NCBI GenBank assembly: GCA_029204045.2
Contig: CM055077.1
Coordinates: 3,500,565 to 3,564,564 of the forward strand
DNA: 64,000 bases
Reading direction: 5' to 3'
From: Tillandsia leiboldiana
Lineage: Eukaryota > Streptophyta > Magnoliopsida > Poales > Bromeliaceae
The position numbers were made by a program, and so were the translations under genes. The notes below the pieces were generated by a model. That model was not told the origin of the DNA. It worked only from the letters and a program-made list of their open reading frames with translations, and ran no database searches. Numbering within the stretch: position 1 is the stretch's first letter; every line of letters begins with the position of its first letter. Shown here piece after piece: positions 1 to 12,090 of the stretch.

Positions 1-727
1 GTGTACTTGGGTTTCTACCTTTGACGCATGGTTCACTTGTACTATTGTTCAGTTATTCCAGCACTATTATCTGTAGACATGCTTGTATCTCCAGTAGTTC
101 TTTATACATGATTCCTTGTAGTTGACATTTGATTCTAGCATGCATGTTCTACAGTGTTTCTTGATTGCTACTTTTTGACACTTACCTGCTATTGTGATTC
201 TGATTATTAGTAGATCTTATCTGTTTATTCAGCTTTTCCTATAGATCTTTACTATCCGCAGGTTTTAGTACCCAGTAGGTACGATTAGCTGATTCCCGGC
301 TCGTCGTGCCCACTGGGATGCACTCCGGTGTATCTCACACCCTCGGGTGATTGTTGTAGGTCCGTCGGGTGGTGAGATGTCGGGACGATCCAGTGAGCCG
401 ATTACGATAGAGCTGTCCCCATGAGCATGATATCTCGATGATTCTGCAGACTTTTACTTTCAGCATTTCTTTCCAGCTTTTGATTTAGATATTTGAAATT
501 GATGTAATAACTTAATTTGATTATTCATGCTGAGTAGAGTAGATTAGATACTGATATATCTGTTGATCTCTGATGATGATTTTAGCCGTGCATGAATAGG
601 GGAGTCTCTGTCCTGGGGACAGAGAGTCTTCTATACATGTGGCGGTCTGTTGCGCCCAGTTTGCAAACTCTGATTTCAAAAAAAAAAAAAAAAAATTTAC
701 CGGATTTTTAAAACTCGGGGCGTGACA
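1..727 (+). mobile_element. 5' LTR (3' part) of Tekay/Del-type Ty3/gypsy element
   Basis: The sequence matches the last ~726 bp of the LTR at 5787-9752 and of the LTR at 15833-19795, almost base for base. It ends in GGGGCGTGACA, and a primer binding site follows 7 bases later. The upstream ~3.2 kb of this LTR lies outside the window. The tail holds a hairpin around the GGGGACAGAGAG motif (about 600-630) and an A-run of 18. Against the 15833-19795 copy the only difference I see is one base in the A-run, so insertion was probably recent. Confidence 0.93.
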
Positions 728-734
728 GATTAGA

Positions 735-746
735 TGGTATCAGAGC
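735..746 (+). other. Primer binding site, initiator tRNA-Met type
   Basis: TGGTATCAGAGC is the standard plant LTR-retrotransposon site complementary to the 3' end of initiator tRNA-Met. It starts 7 bases after the LTR terminus and fixes the plus orientation of the element. Confidence 0.93.
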
Positions 747-885
747 AATAGGTACACGGTACCTAGGAAAAGATGATTAGGAACTGGTTAGGATGAACCC
801 TAGGATGACTTGTCACGTGAGAGCGATGGGTATGTCAAGTATAAGGGTTGGAAACTCAGGATATTATCAGAGTCTGTTTCTGACC

Positions 886-901
886 TGTTTCTGTATTGCA
901 G
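886..901 (+). promoter_or_regulatory. Candidate 3' splice acceptor just before gag start
   Basis: A pyrimidine-rich tract ends in TATTGCAG, with a CTGAC branch-like motif shortly upstream. The AG (900-901) lies two bases before the ATG at 904. Donor-like AGGTGGG and AGGTGAG motifs occur in the LTR (seen at 7879 and 8439 in the 3' LTR). Together they suggest the gag-pol mRNA could be spliced from the LTR leader to this point, removing U5 and the primer binding site. This is inference from motifs only. Confidence 0.4.
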
Positions 902-903
902 CT

Positions 904-2988
904 ATGGCTCGTCATCCAGGTCGTGGACGGGGACGGGGTACGGGTCGTGGAGTAGGCCGACCACCTAGCACACCGAGCGAGCCCGTCGATCAGGGCCGCA
1001 TGGACCGGCTTGAGGCCCAGATGGCGACTCTAGCCGGGATGTTTCAGCATTTCATGCAGCAGCAGGCTGCTGGCCCTTCCACTCCTACCCCGCCTGCTCC
1101 TCCACTTGTACCTGAGGTCACGCCACCGGTTGCACCCCCTGCTGCACCGGTCGTCGCTGAGCCAGAGGCAGACCCCGTACCACCACCTGCAGGGCCCGTT
1201 CCAGCTCCGGTCTCTGCCGCAGCCTCTAGAGCGGTACCGGGGGTTGCTGCAGCTCCAGATGCCTCTGCTTCTACCACGTCGACTTCCTCTCGATCCGTCG
1301 CTCCCGCTGTTCATCCTGTGGCCGATACTGAGGCCGATCGGGCAGAGAGGGCCCGAGCGAAGGCGGTCTTGCTGGAATTCAAAAAGTTCAAGCCGCAGAC
1401 TTTCGACGGCAAGGATGAGGATCATTGGGCGGTCGAGGAATGGATCGACCACATGGAGAAGCTATTTCAAGACGCCTACATCGAGGACAGAGATAAGGTC
1501 CACATCGCCGTCCACTGCTTGGAGGGCCGCGCATCCAGGTGGTGGAGGCGACATCGCGAGCGCTACTTCCCTAGCCCAGCCGATCCAACTTGGGAGGATT
1601 TCAAAGCCGCTATGGACCATCACCACCTCAAGGAGACCACTAAGGAGGGTCTCGAGCGCGAGCTGGAAACAATCAAGCAGGGCGAAAAGAGCGTTCGAGA
1701 GTACGAGCAGGAGTTCCTGCGCATCGCCGACCTGGTGCCCCAGGCGGTGCGCGAGGAGCGCCGGAAGGTACGCCTATTTTCGCAGGGTCTGAGGCCTGAG
1801 ATTCGCCGACACCTCGCGTCGCACCTCTCCACCGACTTCGACAACTGTGTGGAGCGGTGTCTAGCAATTGAGGCGGAGGTCAAGATGTTCCGCGCTGAGC
1901 GGAATGCAGCAGACAAGGACAGGGACAAGGGCAAAAAGAGGGTGCACCCGGGAAACGGCGGTGGACAATCGAATCAGAACAAACGGGCCAAGCAACCGCA
2001 CCTGAAGAGGTGGCCTAAGAGAGCTCCAGCTGTGAGCGCCTTCCCTAATCCCAACTGGGGCCCCCGACCATGCATCTTCTGCGGGGGTACCCACCGGGCG
2101 AAGGATTGCGACCAGAGACACGGCCGATGCTTCACCTGCGGCCAACAGGGACATGTTGCGGCATCGTGCCCGCGGGGATCTGCACCCGCGCAGACGGCTG
2201 CACCACTACCTGCACCACTACCGCGACGACAAGCCCCAGCGCCGAGCTCTGCTTCATCGGGACGTCCACCTTTGCCTCGCCCACCGACTGCATCACGACA
2301 AACTACTGGGGGGCGTGTCTTTGCCCTGACCCATGGCGAGCCCACTCCGGAGGACAACCTGGCAGGTACCACTTTTATTTCTGGTCATCATGCTAGGACA
2401 TTATTCGATACGGGGGCATCACATTCGTTTATTTCCACCCATTTTATCACTACTCATGGTATTATTGTGCAACCCACTAGAGATAGATTTTGGGTAGAGA
2501 TCCCCGGTCACAGTATTCTGATTAACGAAGAGCTCCACTCATGCCCTGTTTATATTGGCGGACGGAGTTTCCCCATCTCTCTCCTCGTCCTCAAACTTCG
2601 TCAATATGACGTAATCCTGGGGATGAATTGGCTTTCCAAGTATCGAGCGACTATCAACTGCGCCTTTCGGAGATTGACCCTCGATCCGCCTGGTGAGGCG
2701 GAGTTGATTTATTCTGGCTTCGAGCCTTCGGCATATTTGGGGATCTGCTCAGTGACCCCAGTGCGTCGTCTGGAGAGAGGGCGTGTGGCATATCTTGCCA
2801 TGGTTGTCAACGCCCTTCCTGATTCTCGGCGATTGAAGATATTGCTGTGGTGCGGAGTTTCCCTGATGTATTCCCTGCTGAGCTTCCGGGAATGCCACCT
2901 GAACGCGAAATCGAATTTATTATCGACCTTGTTCCCGGCACAGCCCCTATTTCTCGAGCACCTTACCGCATGGCCTTCGCGGAACTAA
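904..2988 (+). CDS. Gag and aspartic protease of Tekay/Del-type Ty3/gypsy element
   Basis: This encodes the structural Gag protein and the protease. The frame is open from 793, but I prefer the ATG at 904, which begins an RG-rich N terminus typical of plant chromovirus Gag and sits directly after an acceptor-like site. A proline/alanine-rich stretch follows, then a retrotransposon gag domain (WWRRHRERY and later SVREYEQEF motifs). A CCHC zinc knuckle CX2CX4HX4C begins near residue 409, and the protease signature LFDTGASHS has its Asp near residue 502. Homology to the usual Gag-Pol polyprotein leaves this frame near 2835, where one base appears missing, so residues after that point are out-of-frame read-through. 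The same one-base difference is present in the 12091-15787 copy. Related elements usually encode Gag-Pol as one frame, so either the deletion is real or expression depends on a -1 shift. Confidence 0.9.
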   Translation: MARHPGRGRGRGTGRGVGRPPSTPSEPVDQGRMDRLEAQMATLAGMFQHFMQQQAAGPSTPTPPAPPLVPEVTPPVAPPAAPVVAEPEADPVPPPAGPVPAPVSAAASRAVPGVAAAPDASASTTSTSSRSVAPAVHPVADTEADRAERARAKAVLLEFKKFKPQTFDGKDEDHWAVEEWIDHMEKLFQDAYIEDRDKVHIAVHCLEGRASRWWRRHRERYFPSPADPTWEDFKAAMDHHHLKETTKEGLERELETIKQGEKSVREYEQEFLRIADLVPQAVREERRKVRLFSQGLRPEIRRHLASHLSTDFDNCVERCLAIEAEVKMFRAERNAADKDRDKGKKRVHPGNGGGQSNQNKRAKQPHLKRWPKRAPAVSAFPNPNWGPRPCIFCGGTHRAKDCDQRHGRCFTCGQQGHVAASCPRGSAPAQTAAPLPAPLPRRQAPAPSSASSGRPPLPRPPTASRQTTGGRVFALTHGEPTPEDNLAGTTFISGHHARTLFDTGASHSFISTHFITTHGIIVQPTRDRFWVEIPGHSILINEELHSCPVYIGGRSFPISLLVLKLRQYDVILGMNWLSKYRATINCAFRRLTLDPPGEAELIYSGFEPSAYLGICSVTPVRRLERGRVAYLAMVVNALPDSRRLKILLWCGVSLMYSLLSFRECHLNAKSNLLSTLFPAQPLFLEHLTAWPSRN

Positions 2989-5741
2989 AGGAGCTTAAGA
3001 CACAATTAGAAGACCTGACGGCATTGGGCTTCATTCGACCTAGTGTGTCCCCTTGGGGCGCACCTGTTCTCTTTGTAAAGAAGAAAGACGGCAGCCTACG
3101 TCTTTGTATTGATTATCGGGAATTAAATAAAGTCACTATCAAGAACCGCTACCCCCTCCCGCGGATTGACGATCTGTTCGACCAACTGCAAGGGTCGGTG
3201 GTATTTTCTAAGATCGATATGCAATCCGGTTATCATCAATTGCGGGTTAGAGCGGAAGATGTCCCGAAGACGGCCTTTCGAACCAGATACGGCCATTACG
3301 AGTTCACAGTAATGCCGTTTGGGCTTACAAATGCCCCTGCTGCCTTTATGGACATGATGAACCGGATCTTCAAGCCTTTTCTGGATCGCTTTGTCGTGGT
3401 ATTCATTGACGACATTCTCATATACTCGAAGAGCGATCTAGAACATCAGGACCATCTTCGGCAAGTTCTTCAAGTCCTCAGGGAGAACAATCTATATGCT
3501 AAGTTCAAAAAGTGCGACTTTTGGCTCCGGGAAGTCGCATTCCTTGGACATATTATCTCGGCAAAAGGCGTTGCTGTTGATCCCAAGAAAATTGAGGCTA
3601 TCAAAGAATGGCCCCAGCCAACAAATGCGACGGAGGTTCGCAGCTTCATCGGTCTGGCGGGGTATTATCGGCGATTCGTCGAGGGTTTCTCAAGGATTGC
3701 TGCTCCAATGACCCGTCTGACGAGGAAAGAAGAGAAATTCGTTTGGACTCCTGAGTGCCAGCTCGCTTTCGATGAGTTAAAGCGGCTATTGACTGAGGCA
3801 CCTGTATTGACACTACCGGTCCAAGGCGAAAATTATGTGGTCTACTGTGATGCTTCGCGGATCGGATTGGGCGGTGTTCTAATGCAAAATGAAAAAGTGA
3901 TAGCCTATGCCTCTCGACAACTGAAGCCCTACGAGCAAAACTACCCGACGCATGATCTCGAGCTTGCTGCGGTGGTTTTTGCTCTCAAGTTATGGAGGCA
4001 TTATCTATATGGGGTCCATTGCGAGATCTTCACCGACCATCAAAGTCTCAAATATCTCTTCACGCAGAAGGAACTGAACCTAAGGCAGCGACGATGGCTC
4101 GAATTGCTCAAGGATTATGATATCACTATCCAATATCATCCTGGTCGGGCCAACGTGGTAGCCGATGCTTTGAGCCGAAAGCATGTAGCGCCAGAGCTGC
4201 TGATGATCACTGATGAGGACCGCTTGATTTCCGAGTTCCAGCGGCTAGATTTGGAGGTTGTCCCTACAGGGTCGACTGCTCGACTTTTAGCGATAGTAGT
4301 GCAGCCTACCCTACTTGATCGCATAAAGGAGGGACAGCAGTCGGACCCCTCCTTCCAGAAGGTCCGAGAACTGATATCACTGGGACAGACTGACGATTAC
4401 CAGCTGCACGCCGATGGCTCTATTCGATTTAGGGGCCGTTGGTGTGTCCCAGATGACGGTGAACTGAAGAAGGACATTCTTACAGAGGCGCATCGATCTC
4501 TATACACGGTACATCCTGGCGGGACAAAGATGTATCGCGACCTAAAGCAGCATTATTGGTGGCCTGGGATGAAGGCCGACGTGGCGAACCATGTGGCGCA
4601 GTGCCTAGTTTGCCAGCAAGTGAAGGCGGAACATCAAAGACCGGCAGGAAAACTGCAACCGCTTCCTGTACCAGTTTGGAAGTGGGAGCAGATCACGATG
4701 GACTTCGTCACCGGTCTGCCTCGATCCCAGCGAGGCCACGATGCTATATGGGTTATTGTGGATCGACTCACCAAGTCGGCTCACTTTCTGCCGATCCACA
4801 TGACTTGGACCCGTGATCGACTCGCCCAGCTATATATCGACGAGATTGTGCGACTTCATGGCACTCCAGCATCGATCGTTTCCGATAGAGACACCCGCTT
4901 TGTGTCTCAGTTCTGGAGAAATGTACAAGAAGCTATGGGCACCAAACTGAAGTTTAGCACTGCCTTCCACCCCCAGAGTGATGGGCAGTCCGAGCGAGTC
5001 ATACAGACGTTGGAGGATATGCTGCGTTCCTGCGTACTGGAGTATGGAGACGGATGGTACCGGTATCTTTCCTTGGTGGAGTTCGCTTACAACAACAGCT
5101 ACCAGGCAAGTATCGGTATGGCCCCGTATGAGGCACTGTACGGGCGCCGATGTCGGTCCCCCATTTGCTGGGATGACGTCGGTGAGCGCCGTGTTATCGG
5201 GCCTGAGATACTGGAGGACGCAGAAGCCAAGGTGCGGGTAGCAAGACAGCAGATGCTAACCGCACAGAGCAGACAGAAGAGCTACGCGGACCAACGACGA
5301 CGAGACTTGGAGTTCCAAGTAGGCGATCATGTCCTGCTGAAGGTTTCGCCAACTCGGGGAATCAAGCGATTTGGGATTCGCAACAAGCTCAGCCCCCGAT
5401 TTGTCGGTCCCTTCGAGATTTTGGAGCGCATTGGTCCTGTAGCTTATCGGTTGGCTCTTCCTCCTAGCCTTGCCCGGGTGCATAACGTCTTCCACGTTTC
5501 CATGCTGAGGAAGTACATCAGAGATCCTTCACACGTGATTAGCCCCACCGCAGTCCAGCTTCGCGAGGACCTGAGTTATGAGGAGGCACCTCTGAAGATC
5601 CTGGCCCGTGATGAAAAGAAGCTGAGGAACAGATCGATCCCCTACGTCAAAGTACAATGGGAGAACCATGAAGAGCGTGAAGCCACGTGGGAACGCGAGT
5701 CCACCATGATGGAGCGTTTTCCTTATTTATTTGGTTCTTAG
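2847..5741 (+). CDS. Pol: reverse transcriptase, RNase H, integrase, chromodomain
   Basis: This is the enzymatic part of the same element, 964 codons, in the -1 frame relative to gag and overlapping it by about 140 bp. The RT has [17 protein letters not shown] and the catalytic FIDD (Asp 188-189). RNase H follows with YCDAS (Asp 335) and [10 protein letters not shown]. Integrase has an HHCC zinc finger (CLVC at 586-589) and the D,D35E triad D619, D680 and E716, then the GPF/Y-type module ([18 protein letters not shown]). The C-terminal ~60 residues ([17 protein letters not shown]) form the chromodomain-like tail of Tekay/Del chromoviruses, thought to direct integration into heterochromatin. 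No internal stop is present, so the enzyme portion looks intact. The ATG at 2847 is probably not a native start; translation likely continues from gag. Confidence 0.95.
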   Translation: MVRSFPDVFPAELPGMPPEREIEFIIDLVPGTAPISRAPYRMAFAELKELKTQLEDLTALGFIRPSVSPWGAPVLFVKKKDGSLRLCIDYRELNKVTIKNRYPLPRIDDLFDQLQGSVVFSKIDMQSGYHQLRVRAEDVPKTAFRTRYGHYEFTVMPFGLTNAPAAFMDMMNRIFKPFLDRFVVVFIDDILIYSKSDLEHQDHLRQVLQVLRENNLYAKFKKCDFWLREVAFLGHIISAKGVAVDPKKIEAIKEWPQPTNATEVRSFIGLAGYYRRFVEGFSRIAAPMTRLTRKEEKFVWTPECQLAFDELKRLLTEAPVLTLPVQGENYVVYCDASRIGLGGVLMQNEKVIAYASRQLKPYEQNYPTHDLELAAVVFALKLWRHYLYGVHCEIFTDHQSLKYLFTQKELNLRQRRWLELLKDYDITIQYHPGRANVVADALSRKHVAPELLMITDEDRLISEFQRLDLEVVPTGSTARLLAIVVQPTLLDRIKEGQQSDPSFQKVRELISLGQTDDYQLHADGSIRFRGRWCVPDDGELKKDILTEAHRSLYTVHPGGTKMYRDLKQHYWWPGMKADVANHVAQCLVCQQVKAEHQRPAGKLQPLPVPVWKWEQITMDFVTGLPRSQRGHDAIWVIVDRLTKSAHFLPIHMTWTRDRLAQLYIDEIVRLHGTPASIVSDRDTRFVSQFWRNVQEAMGTKLKFSTAFHPQSDGQSERVIQTLEDMLRSCVLEYGDGWYRYLSLVEFAYNNSYQASIGMAPYEALYGRRCRSPICWDDVGERRVIGPEILEDAEAKVRVARQQMLTAQSRQKSYADQRRRDLEFQVGDHVLLKVSPTRGIKRFGIRNKLSPRFVGPFEILERIGPVAYRLALPPSLARVHNVFHVSMLRKYIRDPSHVISPTAVQLREDLSYEEAPLKILARDEKKLRNRSIPYVKVQWENHEEREATWERESTMMERFPYLFGS

Positions 5742-5775
5742 TTGTATTTAGTTTCAGGGACGAAACTTCCTTTTT

Positions 5776-5786
5776 GGTGGGAGAGA
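5776..5786 (+). other. Polypurine tract
   Basis: GGTGGGAGAGA lies immediately before the TG that opens the 3' LTR and 35 bases after the pol stop codon. It primes plus-strand DNA synthesis. Confidence 0.85.
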
Positions 5787-6579
5787 TGTAAGAATTCGAA
5801 TTTTTGAAAATTAATAAAGAAATGAAATTGACTTGAGTCACGTTGAATCTGGATCATGAAAAGCACCCGTAGTCTTAGTGCCCCTTTTTCTGCAGTGTAA
5901 TTTGCACAATTAGTAGGCCAAAAATATCGCCTTCAATCCGAGCCTAATCTCGAAGATCCGAGACCACGAGCGCGACCGTCATGACGAACTGAGCGAAAAT
6001 CATATTAAACTTGTTCAGATCTGACGGTCGGATCTTCCAGAAATCGACGAAGAAGCGGGCGGGACCTGCGACTTAAGTCGAGGGTACAGTGAACAGTAAA
6101 CCCTAAATTTTCGAACCCCTTCGCGTCAACGTTGAGCCAATTCACTGTCTGAAATCCGAACATAGCACTTCAGGTAGTCGATTTGAACGGCTCCGACGTT
6201 CTGGACGCAATGGCGCTGACAAAATTTCCGTTTGACGACTCTAAGTCTCGAAAAACGCGAAAACTGTATTCCGGGACTGTATTTTATGGACCGAAATTTA
6301 ATCCGGGCAGTTTTTCGAATATCAAAAATCGTTACCTGATAGGTCTCGTCGAGCCGGACGTCATGGCGCAGTCCATTTTCCGTTTCGACGCTCGGATTTT
6401 CTCGAAAAGCGAAAAATGCGTCGAAAATGCAACATTTGCACATAGAAACCTTGGATTTCTTGCCTCGGAAAGCGTGCCACTCATGGGAGAGGGACCTGGA
6501 TGTAAATGGAGGTTGCTGTGAGGGACCAGGTGCTAAAATATCAAGACTTGAGGGACTGCATTGCGATTGTTGCAAACCC

Positions 6580-6589
6580 TATATAAATA
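6580..6589 (+). promoter_or_regulatory. TATA box of the LTR promoter
   Basis: TATATAAATA is followed about 25-45 bases later by the probable start of the transcript, beside a leader-like stretch with AGCTAGGGTTTT and AAACCCTAAG. It separates U3 (5787 to ~6610) from R/U5. Confidence 0.7.
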
Positions 6590-6759
6590 CGTCCACCCCG
6601 AGCTAGGGTTTTCCAAAAAACCCTAAGCCTCGCTGCTTCCTCAGCCGCAACCCTCAAAATCCCTTTTCCCTGCCGCTCTCCTCGGATCCTCCCCGCGCCG
6701 GCCGCCGCCTCCACCGCCGGAGAAGAAAGATCAATAAGATCTTGATCTCGGGTGACTCG

Positions 6760-8445
6760 AGGTGAGGGTGCTCAGGAAGATCAAGAACGATCGAGACCAG
6801 GTCTGGAGGAGTCCCCTGGGGTGCCGCTGTCGGGCTGAGGTGGTCCGGTCCCCAACCGTCGCCGCAGCGCCGCCGCGGGCCAACCCATCTTCCTCCATTT
6901 TTCCGGTCAAGGTAAGTCTTGGAACACTTTTGTGCATTTGGGATTTTGGTCACGACCACCTGTTCCTGACACCGAGGTGATCCTCCGGTCGCAGTCCGGG
7001 CCGCGGCCGCCGTCCCTATCGCCGGCGGGAGCTCTGCCGCCGGATTATTATTTTCTCGGCCGATCTCCAGCGCCCCGTGATCCGGCCGTTCAACCGGAGA
7101 TCAGCACCGTTGGATCTTCTCCTCTGAACGACTGCAACATCTCCACGAGAGCTAGGGGTGATCGGACGAAGATCGGGCCCGCGCGGAGAAGCCCTAGAAC
7201 CCGGTTTCCTTCACCTAGCCCGATCGCCGCCGTCCGGCGCCGCCGCTGCCTCCCACCGGCGGCCACTGCCACCAGAAGCTCCCTGGCGCCGAGTGGAACC
7301 TTTCCATCCAAGTTGCACCGGCCCGGAGCTCCGCCGCCGGAATCCGCCATTAACGGCCTTGAAGCTCCACGAGCTCCTCCGGCGCCGCCTTGCCGGCGCA
7401 CCTCAGCCACCGGGAACCACTCCAGGTGAGTTTTCTCGGTCCTCTGGAGCCTCCCTATCATCTTGCATGCGGGGTTTAACGTCGGGCTTGTCACCTCTGT
7501 AGTTGCACCCGAGCTCGGTTCAACCGTCATCTCCGGCCATCGCCGGCGCGCCGGGCTCCGGCCAACCACTCAGGTGAGGTCTACAGACCCTAAGCAACTT
7601 CTCCATGATTTTATTTTAACCCAGATACACCCTCTTTGTTGGGTCTTAACCCTTGCACCCGAGCTTTGCCTTTCGGGCTCACCTCCGGCCGCCGCCGCCT
7701 CCGGCCCACCGGGGCTCGACCCCACATGGACCCGAGAGCCTCTAGGACCTCCCTCTTACTGATGCTCACCTTGGTTCCAGGTCCGAGCCACTGTGGTTCC
7801 AAGATCAGCCAAACCGAGCCTTGGCTTGGAGCACCACCTTGCTCCCGGCGACCCTCCGGCCGACCTCCGGCGCGCACAAGGTGAGCACTGGCACTCCTCT
7901 GTTCCTTATTAATCACCATGCTTCAGCTAGCTCTCAATATGATCAGTATATGTTAAGATCCAACATAGTGGTAATGGGACCTTAGAAGATTATGGGCCAA
8001 CTTTGTATCGGGCTTGGTCTCAGCCCAATTCTTGTGAGCACGGGCTTCGTCTCGTCATAACGAACACCCTGAAATTTACAGATTTATGTTTGGACTTCCG
8101 GAATTCATGAACGAGCTAAACAGTAGTTATCTAATAGATATTTATGCAATTTAAGAACCTTTTTGGACCAAAATGCAAAATGGCCACCCTAGCCGACCTT
8201 AGACAGCACCTACGCACTACCTGGCCATTTTATTGGGTTTCCGATGGTCCTCGTGACCAGGAACCAGCTGTCGACCGACGAAATGACCGATTTGACCGTT
8301 TAAACTCTCCGTTAGTGTAACGTTGTCGGGAAAGGGTTGTGGGAGTTTATTACTGATCATGTCTTCTTATACAGGGCCCAGTTGTTCGACGCCAGCCCCC
8401 AGCTGCTGATCGGGAGTTCGGGGACTCTGCCTTCATCCAGGTGGG
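6760..8445 (+). promoter_or_regulatory. LTR leader with four candidate introns
   Basis: Six donor-like motifs lie in series: AGGTGAG at 6760, AGGTAAG at 6910, AGGTGAG at 7424, 7572 and 7879, and AGGTGGG at 8439. Four can be paired with good acceptors: 6912-6994 (ends GGTCGCAG), 7426-7502 (ends CACCTCTGTAG), 7574-7780 (TTACTGAT then TTGGTTCCAG) and 7881-8374 (TTACTGATC then TCTTATACAG). The GC-rich segments between them resemble short non-coding exons, two of which end in nearly the same CCACTCAG. The 8439 donor could join the acceptor at 901. Splicing is inferred; no transcript data are available here. Confidence 0.45.
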
Positions 8446-9752
8446 TTAACTTCGGCCCGGGTTGATCTATTCGGCCCTCTGGTTGCTTTAGGTCCAGTCG
8501 GACACTTGTTCTTGGCTTGCCCTGCTGATTTTACCTATATGACATATATTGAGCTCTTTTGACATAGCATGATCCCTCTGATTGACATTGACCTGATTAG
8601 ATCGGTGATTGAGTTTATTGTCACTATCAGCCGATTATCATATATATACTCCCTGATTCGTCCTGACTGATTCTGATTGATTGATATATAGATTTGCATG
8701 ACTGATTGATCCTGATTGATAGATATTACTCGATATGCCTGATTGATTGATTCCGATGGATAGATATAGACAGATGATTCCTTGTTGGGATTTCGGCGTG
8801 TGCCGACTACTCGGTCATTTGACCGTGAGATTGATCATGATGACTTGCCATGCACTGCTGTACTTCACGAACCTGGCCGGGGTCCGCTCCCCGTGGAGCT
8901 GGTTCTTTACCGGTAGAGTGGTCTGGTGATAGACCCGTGAGCCCTCGACAGGGGTATGTTTAGCGGATCAGGTGCGGATCGGTGGCTTTGCCTGAGGTCC
9001 TCTGAGACCAATATTGGCGCATGATTGTGTACTTGGGTTTCTACCTTTGACGCATGGTTCACTTGTACTATTGTTCAGTTATTCCAGCACTATTATCTGT
9101 AGACATGCTTGTATCTCCAGTAGTTCTTTATACATGATTCCTTGTAGTTGACATTTGATTCTAGCATGCATGTTCTACAGTGTTTCTTGATTGCTACTTT
9201 TTGACACTTACCTGCTATTGTGATTCTGATTATTAGTAGATCTTATCTGTTTATTCAGCTTTTCCTATAGATCTTTACTATCCGCAGGTTTTAGTACCCA
9301 GTAGGTACGATTAGCTGATTCCCGGCTCGTCGTGCCCACTGGGATGCACTCCGGTGTATCTCACACCCTCGGGTGATTGTTGTAGGTCCGTCGGGTGGTG
9401 AGATGTCGGGACGATCCAGTGAGCCGATTACGATAGAGCTGTCCCCATGAGCATGATATCTCGATGATTCTGCAGACTTTTACTTTCAGCATTTCTTTCC
9501 AGCTTTTGATTTAGATATTTGAAATTGATGTAATAACTTAATTTGATTATTCATGCTGAGTAGAGTAGATTAGATACTGATATATCTGTTGATCTCTGAT
9601 GATGATTTTAGGCCGTGCATGAATAGGGGAGTCTCTGTCCTGGGGACAGAGAGTCTTCTATACATGTGGCGGTCTGTTGCGCCCAGTTTGCAAACTCTGA
9701 TTTCAAAAAAAAAAAAAAAAATTTACCGATTGTTAAAACTCGGGGCGTGACA

Positions 9753-11990
9753 TTTCGTCCCGAAAAAAAGGAACGGCCTCTAGAACCCAGGTCACCCAAA
9801 CTCTCTCGGGTGAGGAAGTTTGTAATAAAAGATGGCAATTAGTACTAAAAACTATTTTAATCTGAGAAACCCAATTTAATATATTTTAGTTTTTTAATAA
9901 ATCAGGTCAAATAAGTTTTATTTTTCAAACCCCGAAGGGCTATTGCCTTCACCCAAATCAAACAAGAACAGGCTCCGACGACCCCATCGAAGTTTGGAAG
10001 GAAAAAACATTAGTTTATAGAAATCATGAGTGTCAAAAAAACAGTCCTGGGTTCTAGGTCCTGCTATCACTAGTATACCCCTGTCACTAACATAGTGACG
10101 ACAAAGAAAACAGAGAAGTACGATAACCCGGGACCACCGTTTACCCAACGGCTCCCGCCACAGATATAAGACCAACTACATCTACCAGACTCCACTCCTG
10201 CCCTAAGCACGTGTGTAACATGCATCCCATACTAAAATAAAATCCCGACCACTCAGCCCACTACCCGGGAGAGGAAAAATACTATGTCCAAGGAATAGAA
10301 TACGAAGTGTGGATGTCTAAAAGCATAAATAAACCTAGCCCAAGTGAGGGTTTTCTACTAGTCTGGTTTACACATGCAAACATATGACAGGGTGCTAGGT
10401 CAAGTCCAATACTAACATTTTAATCAACACAGATAGGAAGTAATAATCAACATGATTAGAATCACCACACTAGAAAATCCTATCTGATACAACATGCTTT
10501 CTAATACTGCTTACATAATGTATGCTCACTGACAATATAGAGTTAGAGAATCGTCCATCGGTTTTGGAGATGAAGCAACCCACCTGAAGCGTGCGTCAAT
10601 CCAAGATCCAAATAGCTGAAACTGAATGATGATAATCCTCGGATTCCCACGATTCCAACGAGTCCAAAAACTCCAGAAAACTCCTCCTAGGTACAAAGAT
10701 ATGGTCCAAACATTGCAATAAGTCATAAACTCCCACAAACACAATGCTGCTGTACAAACAGTTCAGAAAATGCTTAAATACCACCTGCGAGATAATCTCC
10801 AAAAAATTCCAATAAAAATACGACGGCGATCCTCGCGAAAAGTAGATGTCAATCGAGTCCTCACAAGCCGAAAGCCGATACCCAAGTGTGGAGATAAAAA
10901 TCTGACAAGCCTCCGCTATCCAGAAAAACCACCAGCAACAAAGGGGTTTCAAAGATGCCTCGTAAACCATGCCAAGAAGACAGAATGAAGCAAGGTGATC
11001 AACACGGAATAGAAAGCCTACCTCTCGTGAAACCGACCGCCGAAAAAATCGTCCAAAAATTTCTTCGGAGTAGCTTTGTGGACCTCGTGGACCGAAATGC
11101 GACGGAAATGGGCCACCGAAGAGAAATGTCGCACTGCGCCGAATCGCCGACCGTCGATGCCGCACCCTCCAAAATTTCGAAACTCCTTCGCAAGATGCTG
11201 CACACAATGATGGAACAAACTTGCAATAGGGCTCAGTCGCAGAATGGCTCGAGAAAATGGGCTAAAGGCCTAAGAAACTGCCTATTTATAGCCCTTCACA
11301 AAAAAAAACCACAAAAAACAAAGCTATTGGGCTTTCGGTCCCGAAATTGGGGCGCCTGGGGGGATTCGGGCGCAAACAGTGCCCGAATTCCGCCCCCCGG
11401 CCCGGCCCGCTACCGACGCCAGATCGCCCAGCGCACGATACTTGTCCCAATAGCGGACAGCTTGTTGGGGCCCGCTGGGGATCCGCCGCGTTGCTCGACC
11501 CGGGGGCACATGGGGTGTGTGGCGCCCGCCAATCCGCCGACGCCATGTGGCGCCCCGCGTACGGCGGCCACCTGCCCACCTACCCCAACCGCCCCCGCCT
11601 GCTCCCCTTGACGCGTGGACCGCGCCATACTTGAGCCAGCCACTCCTGGCCGCCACGTGGCCCGCCCCGGTGCATGCGCGACCCCGCGTCTCCGGGACCG
11701 CACCGCGTGAGCCCGCCAATCCGAGGCCACCACATGTCCCCCCACGCCCGGTCATGCACCAGCGCAACTCTCTGTGGACCGCGCCGCGTGCACCGGCCAA
11801 TCAACAGGCTCCACGTGGCATCCAGCCGGTCCACGGCTTCCCTCATGCACCAAAAATGCAGAAAACTTCCGGTGTCCCTTTTTGAACATCCGGATTCCGA
11901 AAAATACAAGTAAAAGCCGATTTTCGGGTTTTTTCCGCCCTGAATCCAAATCCTATATCGGATTAGCTTGAAATCCTTTCTAAAATTCGG
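9753..11990 (-). mobile_element. Older LTR fragment, minus strand, host of the Tekay insertion (left contig)
   Basis: Read on the minus strand, this resembles the first ~2.6 kb of the solo LTR at 46179-50001. Shared landmarks include CTGTTCTTGTTTGATT, AGCCCTTCGGGGTTTG, the TATA region and blocks of CACGTGG-like GC-rich sequence. The Tekay element therefore sits inside it. It recurs at 19796-22033 with scattered indels and stops abruptly at the N gap. Confidence 0.8.
11281..11290 (-). promoter_or_regulatory. TATA box of the older LTR
   Basis: On the minus strand this reads TATAAATAGG, upstream of a leader starting near 11250. The equivalent in the right-hand copy is near 21320, and a related one lies near 60028. 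Confidence 0.55.
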
Positions 11991-12090
11991 NNNNNNNNNN
12001 NNNNNNNNNNNNNNNNNNNNNNNNNNNNNNNNNNNNNNNNNNNNNNNNNNNNNNNNNNNNNNNNNNNNNNNNNNNNNNNNNNNNNNNNNN
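11991..12090. other. Assembly gap, 100 N
   Basis: There are exactly 100 undetermined bases, the conventional placeholder for a gap of unknown size. The sequence to the right begins in mid-gag, corresponding to position 2023. The sequence to the left ends at a point that continues uninterrupted after 22033. Confidence 0.99.

Larger units (their letters stand above)
5787..9752 (+). mobile_element. 3' LTR of Tekay/Del-type element, ~3.97 kb
   Basis: The LTR opens TGTAAGAATTCG and closes GGGGCGTGACA. At almost 4 kb it is long, as is common for Tekay/Del. Promoter, GC-rich leader and AT-rich U5 can be told apart. Several short ORFs in the GC-rich part (6650-7900) show no family resemblance and are not listed as genes. 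TGATTGAT-type simple repeats occur at about 8640-8770. Compared with the copy at 15833-19795 it carries scattered one-base indels, more numerous toward its right end. Confidence 0.93.

Noticed and set aside
6932..7884. Proline/arginine-rich ORFs in the Tekay LTR
   Set aside because: They fall in the GC-rich leader, overlap on both strands, and show no family motif.
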